64,000 nt of DNA from Marinovum sp048263515 (GTDB taxonomy: Bacteria; Pseudomonadota; Alphaproteobacteria; Rhodobacterales; Rhodobacteraceae), in contig NZ_JBLXEC010000019.1 of assembly GCF_048263515.1 (NCBI RefSeq), positions 1-64,000 of the forward strand, in the 5' to 3' direction. A model generated the notes under the pieces. That model worked only from the letters and a program-made list of their open reading frames with translations. It was not told the DNA's origin and made no database searches. Positions 50,143 to 59,199 of this stretch are shown one piece after another. How positions within the stretch are numbered: the stretch's first letter is position 1; each line of letters begins with the position of its first letter. The position numbers were made by a program, and so were the translations under genes.

Positions 50143-51141
50143 TCAGATCGCCCCGATCTTCTCGCGGTTCGCTTCGATCCACTCCGCCAGCGCTTCGTCA
50201 CTCATCCATTCGACATTCGTGCCGCTGGAGTAGACGAAATCCTCGGCCACCTTCTTGCCGTCCTTGATCCGCCTCGGATCCATCGCCCAGTTGTTGATCG
50301 CAGGCAGAATCTTGAAATGCTCGTCATATTCGAACGTATGCGGCGCGTCCTCCAGCCCGACCATCTGCTCGTGCACCTTCTCGCCGGGGCGAATGCCCAC
50401 GATCTCCTGTTTCGCCTGCGGTGCCACGACCCGGGCGATGTCCGTCACCTTCATCGAGGGGATTTTCTTCACGTAGATCTCGCCGCCGATCATGTCCTCG
50501 AACGCGTGCCACACCAGTTTGACGCCCTCTTCGAGACTGATCATGAAACGGGTCATCCGGGGATCGGTGATCGGCAGCACGCCGCTGTCCGCAATCGACA
50601 TGAAGAACGGGATCACCGATCCCCGCGACCCCATGACATTGCCGTAGCGCACCACGGAAAAGCGGGTGTCGTGCTCGCCGGCATAGGCGTTGCCGGCGAC
50701 GAAGAGCTTGTCGGAGGCCAGTTTGGAGGCGCCATACAGGTTGATCGGGCTCGAGGCTTTGTCGGTGGAGAGCGCAACCACACGCTTCACCTTCTTGTCG
50801 ATCGCCGCATCGATGATGTTCATCGCCCCGTTCACATTCGTCTTGATGCATTCGAAGGGGTTGTACTCGGCGGTTGGCACGATCTTGGTCGCCGCGGCAT
50901 GAACGACGTAATCCACCCCGTCGAAGGCGCGATAGAGGCGCTCACGGTCGCGCACGTCACCGATGAAGAACCGCACCCGTGGATCGTCGTTGAAGCGCTT
51001 TGCCATCTCCCACTGCTTCATCTCGTCCCGGGACAGAATGATCACCTTCTTGGGGTCATACTGCTCCAGCACCATGGGAAGAAAAGCATGTCCGAAGGAC
51101 CCTGTCCCGCCGGTAACCAAAATCGTGGAATTGGAAAGCAT
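50143..51141 (-). CDS. pseB: UDP-N-acetylglucosamine 4,6-dehydratase (inverting)
   Basis: A 332-residue extended SDR that converts UDP-GlcNAc to the 4-keto-6-deoxy-L-arabino sugar, step one of the pathway. The NADP motif is VTGGTGSFGHAF. The PseB/FlaA1 active-site segment LSTDKASSPINLYGASK is complete, and VRYGNVMGSRGSV and MTRFMISLEEGV are diagnostic. The ATG at 51139-51141 was chosen because it begins the conserved N-terminus. It follows the ABC transporter by 41 bases and leads the pse set on this strand. Confidence 0.95.
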   Translation of the reverse strand: MLSNSTILVTGGTGSFGHAFLPMVLEQYDPKKVIILSRDEMKQWEMAKRFNDDPRVRFFIGDVRDRERLYRAFDGVDYVVHAAATKIVPTAEYNPFECIKTNVNGAMNIIDAAIDKKVKRVVALSTDKASSPINLYGASKLASDKLFVAGNAYAGEHDTRFSVVRYGNVMGSRGSVIPFFMSIADSGVLPITDPRMTRFMISLEEGVKLVWHAFEDMIGGEIYVKKIPSMKVTDIARVVAPQAKQEIVGIRPGEKVHEQMVGLEDAPHTFEYDEHFKILPAINNWAMDPRRIKDGKKVAEDFVYSSGTNVEWMSDEALAEWIEANREKIGAI

Positions 51142-51182
51142 GATGATATCTATTCCTCTATCAAGTTGACGCAGGTCTGCGA

Positions 51183-53003
51183 TCACGCCGTCTCATGGGA
51201 CCGCGCGATGCGCTGAAACAGGGGATTGCCGACCATCAGTGCCGACCAGCTGTCGTAGCCGACCACCTTGCCCTGATCCATGACCACGATGCGGTCGCAG
51301 CCTTGCACCGTGCTGAGGCGATGCGCGATCATGAGCACGGTCTTCTCCTCGGGAAGCGCGTCGATGGCGGCCATGACCTCGCGCTCGGTCAGGTTGTCGA
51401 GCGCGCTGGTCGCCTCGTCGAACACGATGAAATCCGCATCATGATAGAGCGCCCGCGCAATGCCGATCCTCTGGCGTTGACCGCCCGAAAGACGGACCCC
51501 GCGTTCGCCGACCGAGGTGGCATATCCTTCCGGAAGCTCTGAGCGAATGAACCCGTCCAATTGCGCAATCCGCGCGGCCTCGACCACGCGCGCCTCGTCG
51601 ATCTTCTTCCGCGGCACACCGAGGGCAATGTTTTCGGCGATGCTGGCATCGGTCAGGAAGATGTTCTGCGGCACATAGCCCACGTTTTTCTGCCAGGCGC
51701 GCAGGGTCTCCTTGGTCACGGCCGTGCCGTCCACGACAAGCCGGCCCATGGTCGGCGTCAGCAATCCGAGCACCAGATCGGCAAGGGTGGTCTTGCCCGC
51801 CCCGGTGCCTCCGACGATGCCGATCTTTTCGCCGGCGTTGATGGTCAGGCTCACATTGCGCACCCCGGCATGGGCGGCATCCGGGTAGCTGTAGGAGACA
51901 TTCTCCAGAACCAGCCTGTCCTGCAGGCTGAGCCGCGCCTGATCCGCCGGCTTCTCCTCCCTGTCGGTCCAGGCGGCCAGATCGTCATGGACGATCTCCA
52001 CCGCCGCGGCCCCGGCCTGCAGCTTGGTCAGCGATTGATAGAGCTTCGAGAGTTCCGGCATGAGCCTTTGCCCGGCAAAGGCGAAGAGGCCAAGGACCGG
52101 GAGAATGCCGTTCAGGGCCGTGCCGGAGGCAAGCCCGTCCGCATCGACCAGGACGAGGCACAGCAGGATGATCCCGCCGAAGGCGATGACCTGCAGCCCG
52201 TATTGCGGCAGCTGCGTGATCAGCGCAATCCTGGCCAGGGTGCGCGCCATGCGCAGCGAATATCTGGCATAGCGCGCCAGATAGGCGTCTTCGCAGCCCA
52301 GCAGCTTGATGTCCTTGATCCCGCCCAGAGCCTCGTTGGTGATCTGGAAGCGTGCGCCGTTGGTTTCCGCCCTTTGACGCCCGAGCTGCTTCAGCGCGCG
52401 CCGGCTCAGCGCGAAGATGCCACCGTAAATCCCCCCCAGAACGGCAAAGGCAATCACCGCGACCACCGGTTCGACCAGAAGCAGCAGGGTCACGATCGCA
52501 ATGACGGTGAAGAGCGCCGCGATCAGTTCCACGGCAGGGGTTATGGAGGTGCGCACGACCTGCTGGGTTTCCGACAGAATCCGGGTGCCCATCTCGGCCG
52601 AATGCCGGTTCAGGAAAAACGCATAGGGCTGGCGCAGATAGGCGGTCAGCAGCCGATGACTGATCGAATGCACACGCAGGCTGGTGAACCGTGCGATGGC
52701 CCAGGTTTTCACGATCGATATGCCGTTGGCAAAGACGATCACGGCAAGCGACGCCAAACCAAGCCCCACGAGAAAGGTGTAATCGCTGTCGAAACCAAGG
52801 ATCTCATAGGCCCAGCTCAGCGCCGGAACGGAATGGATGCGCCCGGGATCGGACAAGACCGACAGGAACGGCAGGATCGAGCCGACCATCACGGCCGAGG
52901 AGAGCGCGCTGACGATTACGATGCCAAGCAGGATTCCGAAGTTGCGTCGCTCACGCGAGTCCAGAAGCGCCCAGGCCATGTTCAAGGTCTTGAACTTGCT
53001 CAC
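51183..53003 (-). CDS. ABC transporter, fused permease and ATPase (PglK/MsbA-like flippase)
   Basis: A 606-residue half-transporter. Six transmembrane helices (about 25-330) precede a nucleotide-binding domain with Walker A GGTGAGKTT, signature LSGGQRQR, Walker B FIVFDEATSA and the H-loop MIAHRLST. It resembles PglK-type flippases that move lipid-linked oligosaccharides. No Wzx gene was seen in the window, so this may be the flippase for the repeat unit or for a glycoprotein glycan (inference). The start is a GTG at 53001-53003 with AGAGAGG upstream, and the open frame beyond it has no protein character. Confidence 0.9.
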   Translation of the reverse strand: MSKFKTLNMAWALLDSRERRNFGILLGIVIVSALSSAVMVGSILPFLSVLSDPGRIHSVPALSWAYEILGFDSDYTFLVGLGLASLAVIVFANGISIVKTWAIARFTSLRVHSISHRLLTAYLRQPYAFFLNRHSAEMGTRILSETQQVVRTSITPAVELIAALFTVIAIVTLLLLVEPVVAVIAFAVLGGIYGGIFALSRRALKQLGRQRAETNGARFQITNEALGGIKDIKLLGCEDAYLARYARYSLRMARTLARIALITQLPQYGLQVIAFGGIILLCLVLVDADGLASGTALNGILPVLGLFAFAGQRLMPELSKLYQSLTKLQAGAAAVEIVHDDLAAWTDREEKPADQARLSLQDRLVLENVSYSYPDAAHAGVRNVSLTINAGEKIGIVGGTGAGKTTLADLVLGLLTPTMGRLVVDGTAVTKETLRAWQKNVGYVPQNIFLTDASIAENIALGVPRKKIDEARVVEAARIAQLDGFIRSELPEGYATSVGERGVRLSGGQRQRIGIARALYHDADFIVFDEATSALDNLTEREVMAAIDALPEEKTVLMIAHRLSTVQGCDRIVVMDQGKVVGYDSWSALMVGNPLFQRIARSHETA

Positions 53004-53404
53004 GTTGCCGGCCTCTCTGTAACGCGCACCGGGACCCTTGTTCCCACTCTCGGCGACACGACTGGCGCGCCGCCGAAGCCCCCCCCTCCCGGCGCGCTGA
53101 CCGGAGATTTCAGCCGAAGGGGCCAGCGGCGCCCCGCTTCCCGGACGGCTGTGGCGGCCCGGGCAGCGAGACCTGGCAGCCAGATGCGGCGGCACCGGCG
53201 CGCCTGCCCCTTGAGGGGCCACAGGCTCATGCGGACAGCTGCAGCCGGGGTTGTGACCTTCACTTCAGCAGGGTGGTGCATTGCTTCTCTCCGAAAATAC
53301 GTGCCAAGGCGGCAAGGCCCGACCCCGGTAGCCTTCGATGCCAAGGTCGCCTCGTCGTCGCCCGTGTCATTGCGAGCTCCTTCCCGCCATCGCCCCGCCC
53401 CCGG
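53004..53404. other. Intergenic stretch before the ABC transporter
   Basis: No frame with protein character. It probably carries the promoter for the ABC transporter-pse operon on the minus strand, but no clear boxes are seen. The sequence is very GC-rich. Confidence 0.35.
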
Positions 53405-54187
53405 TCATCGTCCGGTCAGCGCATAGACAACCCGTCCGGCCCATTCCCGCAAGGCAAGGTTGGTCAGTCCCAGATTGCGCTGGAACGACCAGCCCAGCCC
53501 GTCGGCCAGGTCCCAGGTCCGAAAATCCACCGGAACGGGGGTGATCTCCTGCCAGCCCGCGGCGGTGAAACTGCGCAGCGCCCGCGACATGTGAAAGGCG
53601 CTGGTGATCAACACCCACTGCTCCCCCGCCGCCGGCTTGGCCAAGGCGTGGCTCAGACGGGCGTTTTCGGCGGTGTTGCGCGATCGGCCCTCGAAGAGCA
53701 GCCGCTCCGGTGCAAGCCCTTGGGCGCGAAAGATCCCTTCGGCAACCGCCGCCTCGGAGAGCGCGCTGCCGGTCATGTCCCGCAGGCGGCCGCGGCCCCC
53801 GGCAAATACCAGCCGTGCCTCCGGATGCGCGCGGGCCAGCGCCAAGGCCGCGATGTAGCGGTCGCCGCCGGCGCCAAGCTGCGGCTGTCCGGAGCGACGG
53901 CTTGCGGGCACGTCCTCTCCGCCCCCCAGCACGATGATGCCATCGACCGAGACCAAGTCCGTCACCAGCGGAAACCCGGTTTCCAGCGGGCGCAAAAGGG
54001 CATCCCCAAGAGGCAGCAGCCCGATCCCCAGAAGTGCCAGCACCAGCACCGCAGAGGCGGTTTTCGCGGCCCTGTGCCAGGCACGCAGGCTGGCCCAGAA
54101 GGTGAACAGGGCCAGCACAAGCAGCCAGGTCTCGAGCTTCAGGGCGACCCCGAGCAGCTTGGAGAGGATGAAGAATGCCATGTCCAC
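53405..54187 (-). CDS. YdcF/ElyC-like DUF218 membrane protein
   Basis: A 260-residue protein with two N-terminal transmembrane helices (about 10-32 and 40-62) followed by a DUF218 domain: DGIIVLGGGEDV, LVFAGGRGRL, EGRSRNTAENA and VLITSAFHMSRAL. The last three are the classical N-T-x-E-N and TS.FHM.R signatures. This two-helix layout matches ElyC/YdcF proteins, which are linked to peptidoglycan lipid carrier and enterobacterial-antigen balance. Its place in the EPS cluster suggests a link to undecaprenyl-phosphate use (inference). The start is GTG, and an ATG two codons later is equally possible. Confidence 0.85.
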   Translation of the reverse strand: MDMAFFILSKLLGVALKLETWLLVLALFTFWASLRAWHRAAKTASAVLVLALLGIGLLPLGDALLRPLETGFPLVTDLVSVDGIIVLGGGEDVPASRRSGQPQLGAGGDRYIAALALARAHPEARLVFAGGRGRLRDMTGSALSEAAVAEGIFRAQGLAPERLLFEGRSRNTAENARLSHALAKPAAGEQWVLITSAFHMSRALRSFTAAGWQEITPVPVDFRTWDLADGLGWSFQRNLGLTNLALREWAGRVVYALTGR

Positions 54188-54245
54188 TGTGCCGGACCGT
54201 CTCAGACACTCGCAAACGCGGGCGGCCGGTCATGCCCTTTGCGCC

Positions 54246-55376
54246 TCATGCCGCCGCCCGGCCCGTCCGGGGCGCCAGCTCTGCGAGAAGACTGCGGTAG
54301 GCGTCCACAACGATGCTCTGGCCGAATTCGCATTCCATCTTGGCGCGTCCGGCGCGGCCCAGCGCCGCCCGCGCCTCTGGTGCGAGGGAGATAAACTCCG
54401 TGCAGGCCGCCGCCAGGCTCTCGCCGCTGCGGGCCGCGCAGAGAAAGCCGGTCTGTCTGTGCTCCACCACCGCCCGGCAACCGGGGACATCGGTGGCGAT
54501 GAGCGGCCGGGCCATCGCCGCCGCCTCGATCAGCGTCCGCGGCGCGCCCTCGCGATAGGAGGGCAGGACCACGCAATCCGCCGCTTCGATCATCGGCCGC
54601 ACATCCTCCACCGTCCCGAGGTATTCGATGACACCCTCGCACTCCCAGCCCGCGACGGTGGCTCGATCGATCGCGGACCGGTTCTCGGCGTCGGTGGCGC
54701 CAAGCAGCTGGAACCGAGCCCCGGCGTGTTGCGCCCTCACCCGGCGGGCCGCCTCGACATATTCCAGCACCCCCTTGTCCCGCAGCAGCCGGGCCACCAT
54801 CAGGAAGTGCGGCGCATCGCGTCGTGCCGGATAGGGCGCGGCGGCGAAACGTTCGAGGTCGATGCCCGATCCCGGCAGGCAGCGGGCCTGCGCCTCTGTC
54901 ACCAGGCCGCGCGTCACGAACAGAGCCCGGTCGTCCTCGTTCTGGAAGAAGACCGCCGGCAATCCGCGAAACGCGGTCTTGTAGAGCAGCACCGCCACCC
55001 GCTCCAGCATGCCGCCCGAGAGAAAGGCGGTGCCCAGGCCGGTGACATTTGGGATGAAGGGAATGCCCGCGGATTTCGCGGCGAGCGCCCCGAAAATGTT
55101 GTTCTTGATCGTGAAGCTCAGGATCACATCCGGTCGCAGGCTGCGGAAGTGCCGGCGCAGGCGCAACAGCGTCAGCGGCTCCTGCAGCGGGTTGAGCCCC
55201 TTGGCGTTCATCTCAAGGTGATGGACCTCGCAGCCCAGCGCCTCGAGCCTGGGCACCGTCTCGTCGCGGGGCGCGAGAAGGCGGACCTCATGCCGGTCGG
55301 CGAGCAGCGCTTCCACCAGAGGCTGGCGAAAATTCCAGATGTTCCAACTCGCATTGACGGTGAGAAGGATCCTCAC
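54246..55376 (-). CDS. Glycosyltransferase, family 4 type (GT-B)
   Basis: A 376-residue GT-B glycosyltransferase of the kind that adds the second sugar in O-antigen and EPS repeats. NIWNFRQPLVEALL, SFTIKNNIFGALAAK and VTGLGTAF (characteristic of the N-acetylgalactosaminyl-transferase-like subgroup) come first. FLMVARLLRDKGV and PSYREGAPRTLIEAAAMARPLI (E-x7-E) form the donor site. The start GTG overlaps the stop of the small membrane protein by four bases. It may act right after the priming transferase (inference). Confidence 0.9.
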   Translation of the reverse strand: MRILLTVNASWNIWNFRQPLVEALLADRHEVRLLAPRDETVPRLEALGCEVHHLEMNAKGLNPLQEPLTLLRLRRHFRSLRPDVILSFTIKNNIFGALAAKSAGIPFIPNVTGLGTAFLSGGMLERVAVLLYKTAFRGLPAVFFQNEDDRALFVTRGLVTEAQARCLPGSGIDLERFAAAPYPARRDAPHFLMVARLLRDKGVLEYVEAARRVRAQHAGARFQLLGATDAENRSAIDRATVAGWECEGVIEYLGTVEDVRPMIEAADCVVLPSYREGAPRTLIEAAAMARPLIATDVPGCRAVVEHRQTGFLCAARSGESLAAACTEFISLAPEARAALGRAGRAKMECEFGQSIVVDAYRSLLAELAPRTGRAAA

Positions 55377-55744
55377 GCAGAGCGCCTCCGCGGGCGGCCC
55401 TGGGCTGCATCAGGCATTTGCACGCGCCCGGTCCATCGCCAGGTCACAAGAAAGATGGTGGGCCAGAAAAGCGTCAAACTACAGTCCTTGGCGGTTTCCG
55501 GCCAGTTCACGGACCCGGTCCAGATGATCCAATCCCGGGCGTCGAAGGCTTCGTTGACCGTTTGCAGCCCTGCCACGAGGCACCAGGCGATGAGTACTCC
55601 GTTGCGCCGGGTTCTCAGAAGCAGGACGCAGGCGAGAAACACGGCCAGACCGATCTGCACATGCAGCAGGTCGCTTGACATCCCAAGCTCGCCTTCGATC
55701 CAAGCCTTGCTTTCGTACCAGACCGTTTCCCAGTTCAGTTCCAT
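55373..55744 (-). CDS. Small membrane protein of EPS locus, unknown function
   Basis: A 123-residue protein with hydrophobic segments near residues 28-44, 50-66 and a weaker one near 90-105, plus conserved-looking motifs WIIWTGSVNWPET and TLFWPTIFL. The ATG at 55742-55744 follows AAGAGAA, while an earlier ATG gives a non-conserved basic leader. It is coupled by a four-base overlap to the downstream glycosyltransferase and follows the MarR regulator by 75 bases. No known family is recognised. The pattern recalls small VanZ-like or EPS-accessory membrane proteins. Confidence 0.7.
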   Translation of the reverse strand: MELNWETVWYESKAWIEGELGMSSDLLHVQIGLAVFLACVLLLRTRRNGVLIAWCLVAGLQTVNEAFDARDWIIWTGSVNWPETAKDCSLTLFWPTIFLVTWRWTGRVQMPDAAQGRPRRRSA

Positions 55745-55819
55745 GATCAGCGAATTCTCTTGCTTGCCTGTCCACAGCCTCCGCATGGCTGAACGTTACA
55801 GGACCGGAGGCGGCCGGCG

Positions 55820-56197
55820 TCATTTTCGCGGCCTCTGTGGGGCAGGTGCCATATCAGCGCCGAGTTCGAGATCCTCCTGCAGGCTTTCGATCTCGGCCTT
55901 CAGCGCGTCATATTCATTCAGTTTGCGCTGCAGGAACCGGCTTGTCAGTGCCGTCTTTTCGGCCACCCCCTTGGGCGTCAGTACATAGGCGTAGCGCAGC
56001 TTCTTGTTGGAGGCGCGGAAGTTGCTGATCTTGAGCTGGCCTTTCGCGACAAGTGCGCTGAGGCAGTAGTTGACCGCGCCCAAGCTGATCCCGAGTTCGC
56101 GCGACAGGGCACGCTGGCTCATCTGCGGATTGCCGTCGAGGAGCCGAAGAATTCGAAACCGGACATCCTGTTGCAATTTCTCTCTCTGGGACGACAT
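55820..56197 (-). CDS. MarR-family EPS-associated transcriptional regulator
   Basis: A 125-residue winged-helix protein. The DNA-binding part has FRILRLLDGNPQMSQRALSRELGISLGAV (recognition helix about 38-50) and the wing LTPKGVAEK. The C-terminal half is a coiled coil (FLQRKLNEYDALKAEIESLQEDLE) suited to dimerisation. Small MarR/ArsR-like regulators of exactly this plan accompany EPS loci in alphaproteobacteria. The ATG at 56195-56197 begins MSSQREKL and is preferred over a longer frame that reads into non-coding DNA. It probably controls its own cluster, but its site is unknown. Confidence 0.88.
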   Translation of the reverse strand: MSSQREKLQQDVRFRILRLLDGNPQMSQRALSRELGISLGAVNYCLSALVAKGQLKISNFRASNKKLRYAYVLTPKGVAEKTALTSRFLQRKLNEYDALKAEIESLQEDLELGADMAPAPQRPRK

Positions 56198-56402
56198 GAC
56201 CCCGGGCGTCAGATCACGGCTACCGCAGCGAGACCGGCTGCGCCGCCAGCTCGAAATGGGGAAGGCATCCCGCTCAGACCACCTCCGCCTGAGTTCACAA
56301 GTGAACGGTACACATGATTCCTGCCGCAATGCCAATTAATTATCCCAGAACGCGGCGAGATTTCGGGAACAGTGCGTTTCGCAGCGTACTCTTGCCTCGT
56401 GG

Positions 56403-57692
56403 TCACAGCCGAAGATCGCTGTCGGATGCCGGCAGCACGTATTTAAGGTCGTAGAGGATATGTCCCTCCCCGCCGTATTTGCGCAGCGCCCCGGCGCCGG
56501 CCTCGCGGAATTGAACATGGGCGACGGCCAGCAGGACGGCGTCATAGGCCCCCTCCTCGGGTTGGACGACTATTTCGATGCCGAAGGCCTCCCTGGCCTC
56601 TTCCGAGGCGACCCAGGGGTCATGCACATCCACCCTGACGCCGAATTCCTCGAGCTCGCGGATGGCGTCGATCACCCGCGTGTTGCGCAGATCGGGGCAG
56701 TTTTCCTTGAAGGTCAGACCCAGAACCAGCACCCGCGCGCCCTTGACCTGGGTCTGGCGCTGGATCAGCGCCTTGACCAGCTGTCCGGCGACATAGGCGC
56801 CCATGCCGTCATTCAGGCGCCGCCCGGCAAGGATGATCTGCGGGTGATGGCCGATTTCCTCTGCCTTGTGGGTCAGGTAATAGGGATCGACCCCGATGCA
56901 GTGGCCGCCGACAAGACCCGGACGGAAGGGCAGGAAATTCCACTTGGTCCCCGCCGCCTGCAGCACGGCTTCGGTATCGATGCCCAGCTTGTTGAAGATG
57001 ATGGCAAGTTCGTTCATCAGCCCGATATTGAGATCCCGCTGGGTGTTTTCGATGACCTTGGCAGCTTCGGCGACGCGGATGCTGCCCGCCTTGTGCGTGC
57101 CGGCCGGGATGATGGCGCTATAGAGCGCATCGATCCGCTCTGCGGCCTCGGCGGTCGAGCCGGAGGTCACCTTCACGATATTGGGCAACCGGCGCTGGGT
57201 ATCGCCAGGGTTTATGCGTTCCGGAGAATACCCCACGGTGAAATCCCGGTTGAAGCTCAGACCGGAGGTGCTTTCGAGGATCGGGACACAGACCTCCTCT
57301 GTGGCCCCGGGGTAGACCGTCGATTCATAGATCACCGTGTCACCGGGCTTCAGAACCCCGCCAACCGTCTCGGAGGCCCGCCGCAACGGCGTGAGGTCGG
57401 GCCGTTTCGAGCTGTCGATGGGCGTCGGCACGGTCACGATGAAGACCGTGCACGCCCGGAGATCCGCGACCTCCGCAGAGGCGGTCAGATGAACCGCCTC
57501 GCGCAATTCACGCTCCGAAACCTCCCGCGTGCTGTCCTGCCCCTTGCAGATCTCCGCCACCCGGGACGGGCTGATGTCGAACCCCACGGTGGTGAATTTC
57601 TTGCCGAACTCCACCGCAAGGGGCAGCCCGACATAGCCGAGCCCGATCACCGCAATCTTCACGTCATCGGCGAATGGCATGTCATTTGTCAT
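56403..57692 (-). CDS. tviB: UDP-N-acetylhexosamine 6-dehydrogenase (TviB/WbpA type)
   Basis: A 429-residue NAD-dependent nucleotide sugar dehydrogenase. VIGLGYVGLPLA binds NAD, FIVTVPTPID and the FTVGYSPERINPGD segment (diagnostic of the TviB/WbpO group acting on UDP-GlcNAc or UDP-GalNAc) follow, and GGHCIGVDPYYL has catalytic Cys265. It would provide UDP-N-acetylhexosaminuronic acid for an acidic polysaccharide. Its start overlaps the epimerase stop by 11 bases, a pairing also found in Vi antigen clusters (TviB-TviC). Confidence 0.9.
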   Translation of the reverse strand: MTNDMPFADDVKIAVIGLGYVGLPLAVEFGKKFTTVGFDISPSRVAEICKGQDSTREVSERELREAVHLTASAEVADLRACTVFIVTVPTPIDSSKRPDLTPLRRASETVGGVLKPGDTVIYESTVYPGATEEVCVPILESTSGLSFNRDFTVGYSPERINPGDTQRRLPNIVKVTSGSTAEAAERIDALYSAIIPAGTHKAGSIRVAEAAKVIENTQRDLNIGLMNELAIIFNKLGIDTEAVLQAAGTKWNFLPFRPGLVGGHCIGVDPYYLTHKAEEIGHHPQIILAGRRLNDGMGAYVAGQLVKALIQRQTQVKGARVLVLGLTFKENCPDLRNTRVIDAIRELEEFGVRVDVHDPWVASEEAREAFGIEIVVQPEEGAYDAVLLAVAHVQFREAGAGALRKYGGEGHILYDLKYVLPASDSDLRL

Positions 57693-58695
57693 AATAATCC
57701 CTGAACCAAGTCACGAAATCCCGAATGCCATCCCTGATATCGGTCTGCGGGCAATATCCCGTCAAATTCTTCAGAAGTTCGGCATTGGCCCAGGTCGCGG
57801 GCACATCCCCCGGCTGGATATCCATGTAATTGCGCTTGGCCTTGACCCCGAGCTCGTCTTCGATCGCATCCACGAAATCCAGAAGCCGGACCTTGTCGGA
57901 ATTGCCGATATTCACAACGCGGAACGGCGCCGCCGGCGACAGGCTGTCTCCCTCTGCGATATCTGCCGCCCTGGCCGGCCGTTCGGGGGGCGTGTCGATC
58001 AGCAGCCGAATGCCCCGGACGAGGTCGTCGACATAGGTGAAGTCGCGGTACATGTCGCCGTGGTTGTAGATATCGATCGGGCGGCCATCGAGGATCGCAT
58101 CGACAAACTTGAAGAGCGCCAGATCCGGCCGCCCCCATGGACCATAGACGGTGAAGAAGCGGAACATCGTGGTCGGCAAGCCCCAGAGATGCGCATAGGC
58201 GTGGGCCATGCTCTCATTGGCCTTCTTGGTCGCGGCATAGATCGTAAGCTGCGTGTCGGCCTTTTCGGTCTCTTGGAACGGCATCTCCTCGTTGGCGCCG
58301 TAGACCGAGGAGGTCGAGGCCATCAGCAGATGCCCGACCTCAAGCTTGCGGGCGGCCTCCATCACGTTGAAGGTGCCGATAACGTTGCTGTCGAGATAGG
58401 CGCGCGGGTTCTCAAGCGAGTAGCGCACGCCGGCCTGCGCCGCGAGATGGACGATCATCTCCGGCTTGAAGTCCTCGGCAACGGTCCAGACACGCGCCTC
58501 GTCTTCCAGCAGGCCCTCCGTCGCGGAGAAGCCTTCGCTCTGCAGGAGCATCGCGTGCCGCTTCTGCTTCAGCGTCACATCGTAATAGTCCGTCATCCCG
58601 TCGTAGCCGTGAACCCGGAACCCCTCGGCCAGCAGAAGCTTTGCCAAGTGAAACCCGATGAATCCGGCAGTGCCGGTGATCAAGACGCGCGTCAT
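57682..58695 (-). CDS. UDP-uronate 4-epimerase-like enzyme
   Basis: A 337-residue extended SDR epimerase: LITGTAGFIGFHLA for NAD, STSSVYGANEEMPF, IYAATKKANE (Tyr-x3-Lys) and YNHGDMYRDFTYVDDLV. The last motif is characteristic of the UDP-glucuronate 4-epimerase (CapI/LpsL) and TviC-like group. With the dehydrogenase it overlaps, it should yield a UDP-hexuronic or N-acetylhexosaminuronic acid of galacto configuration. Which of the two substrates it uses cannot be settled here. Confidence 0.88.
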   Translation of the reverse strand: MTRVLITGTAGFIGFHLAKLLLAEGFRVHGYDGMTDYYDVTLKQKRHAMLLQSEGFSATEGLLEDEARVWTVAEDFKPEMIVHLAAQAGVRYSLENPRAYLDSNVIGTFNVMEAARKLEVGHLLMASTSSVYGANEEMPFQETEKADTQLTIYAATKKANESMAHAYAHLWGLPTTMFRFFTVYGPWGRPDLALFKFVDAILDGRPIDIYNHGDMYRDFTYVDDLVRGIRLLIDTPPERPARAADIAEGDSLSPAAPFRVVNIGNSDKVRLLDFVDAIEDELGVKAKRNYMDIQPGDVPATWANAELLKNLTGYCPQTDIRDGIRDFVTWFRDYYDK

Positions 58696-59199
58696 TCAAT
58701 ACTATCCGATGTGCTGTCAGTCATAGCCTCGCCCGGGGCACCCGGTCGGAAACTCGGAACCGGAGCTGTTCGGGAGAGGCGAATCAGGACGCTCCGCCCA
58801 CGGCTACCGCAGCTGCGCTCACGGCGCGGTCCGGCAGGCAGGACCAGTCATGCAGACTGCGTTCATTTTTGAACGGTAGCAGGTTGGATACCGTGTCGGA
58901 AGTTATTTTTTCGATGATTTTTCGGAAAGTTAGGCAAATGCAACAGCGCATGTCCGGCACCGTGAATCCTCTGCCGGACTGTGCCCGGTTGAGCGCGTCG
59001 CCGCGCTTCGGGATGGGGTGATGCAAAGGCTGGAAAGGAGGCACCTGCCCTGCGGCCCGCCGAATGAACGCGCGCAATGCCAGCGCCCGCCTATAAGATC
59101 ATCCGCGGACCGCTTCACGGGTCAGCGGGTCAGGCTCTGCCACGGCGCGGCACAGAGCCCTCGTTTCCGGACCCGGAAACAAGCCGGAGAGCCGCCGCG
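58696..59199. other. Intergenic stretch between antiterminator and epimerase operons
   Basis: About 500 bases with no protein-like frame. The part nearest the epimerase (58850-58930) is AT-rich and is the likely promoter region for the epimerase-dehydrogenase-regulator operon. I looked on the minus strand for an ops-like GGTAGC element recognised by RfaH and found none. Confidence 0.35.
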
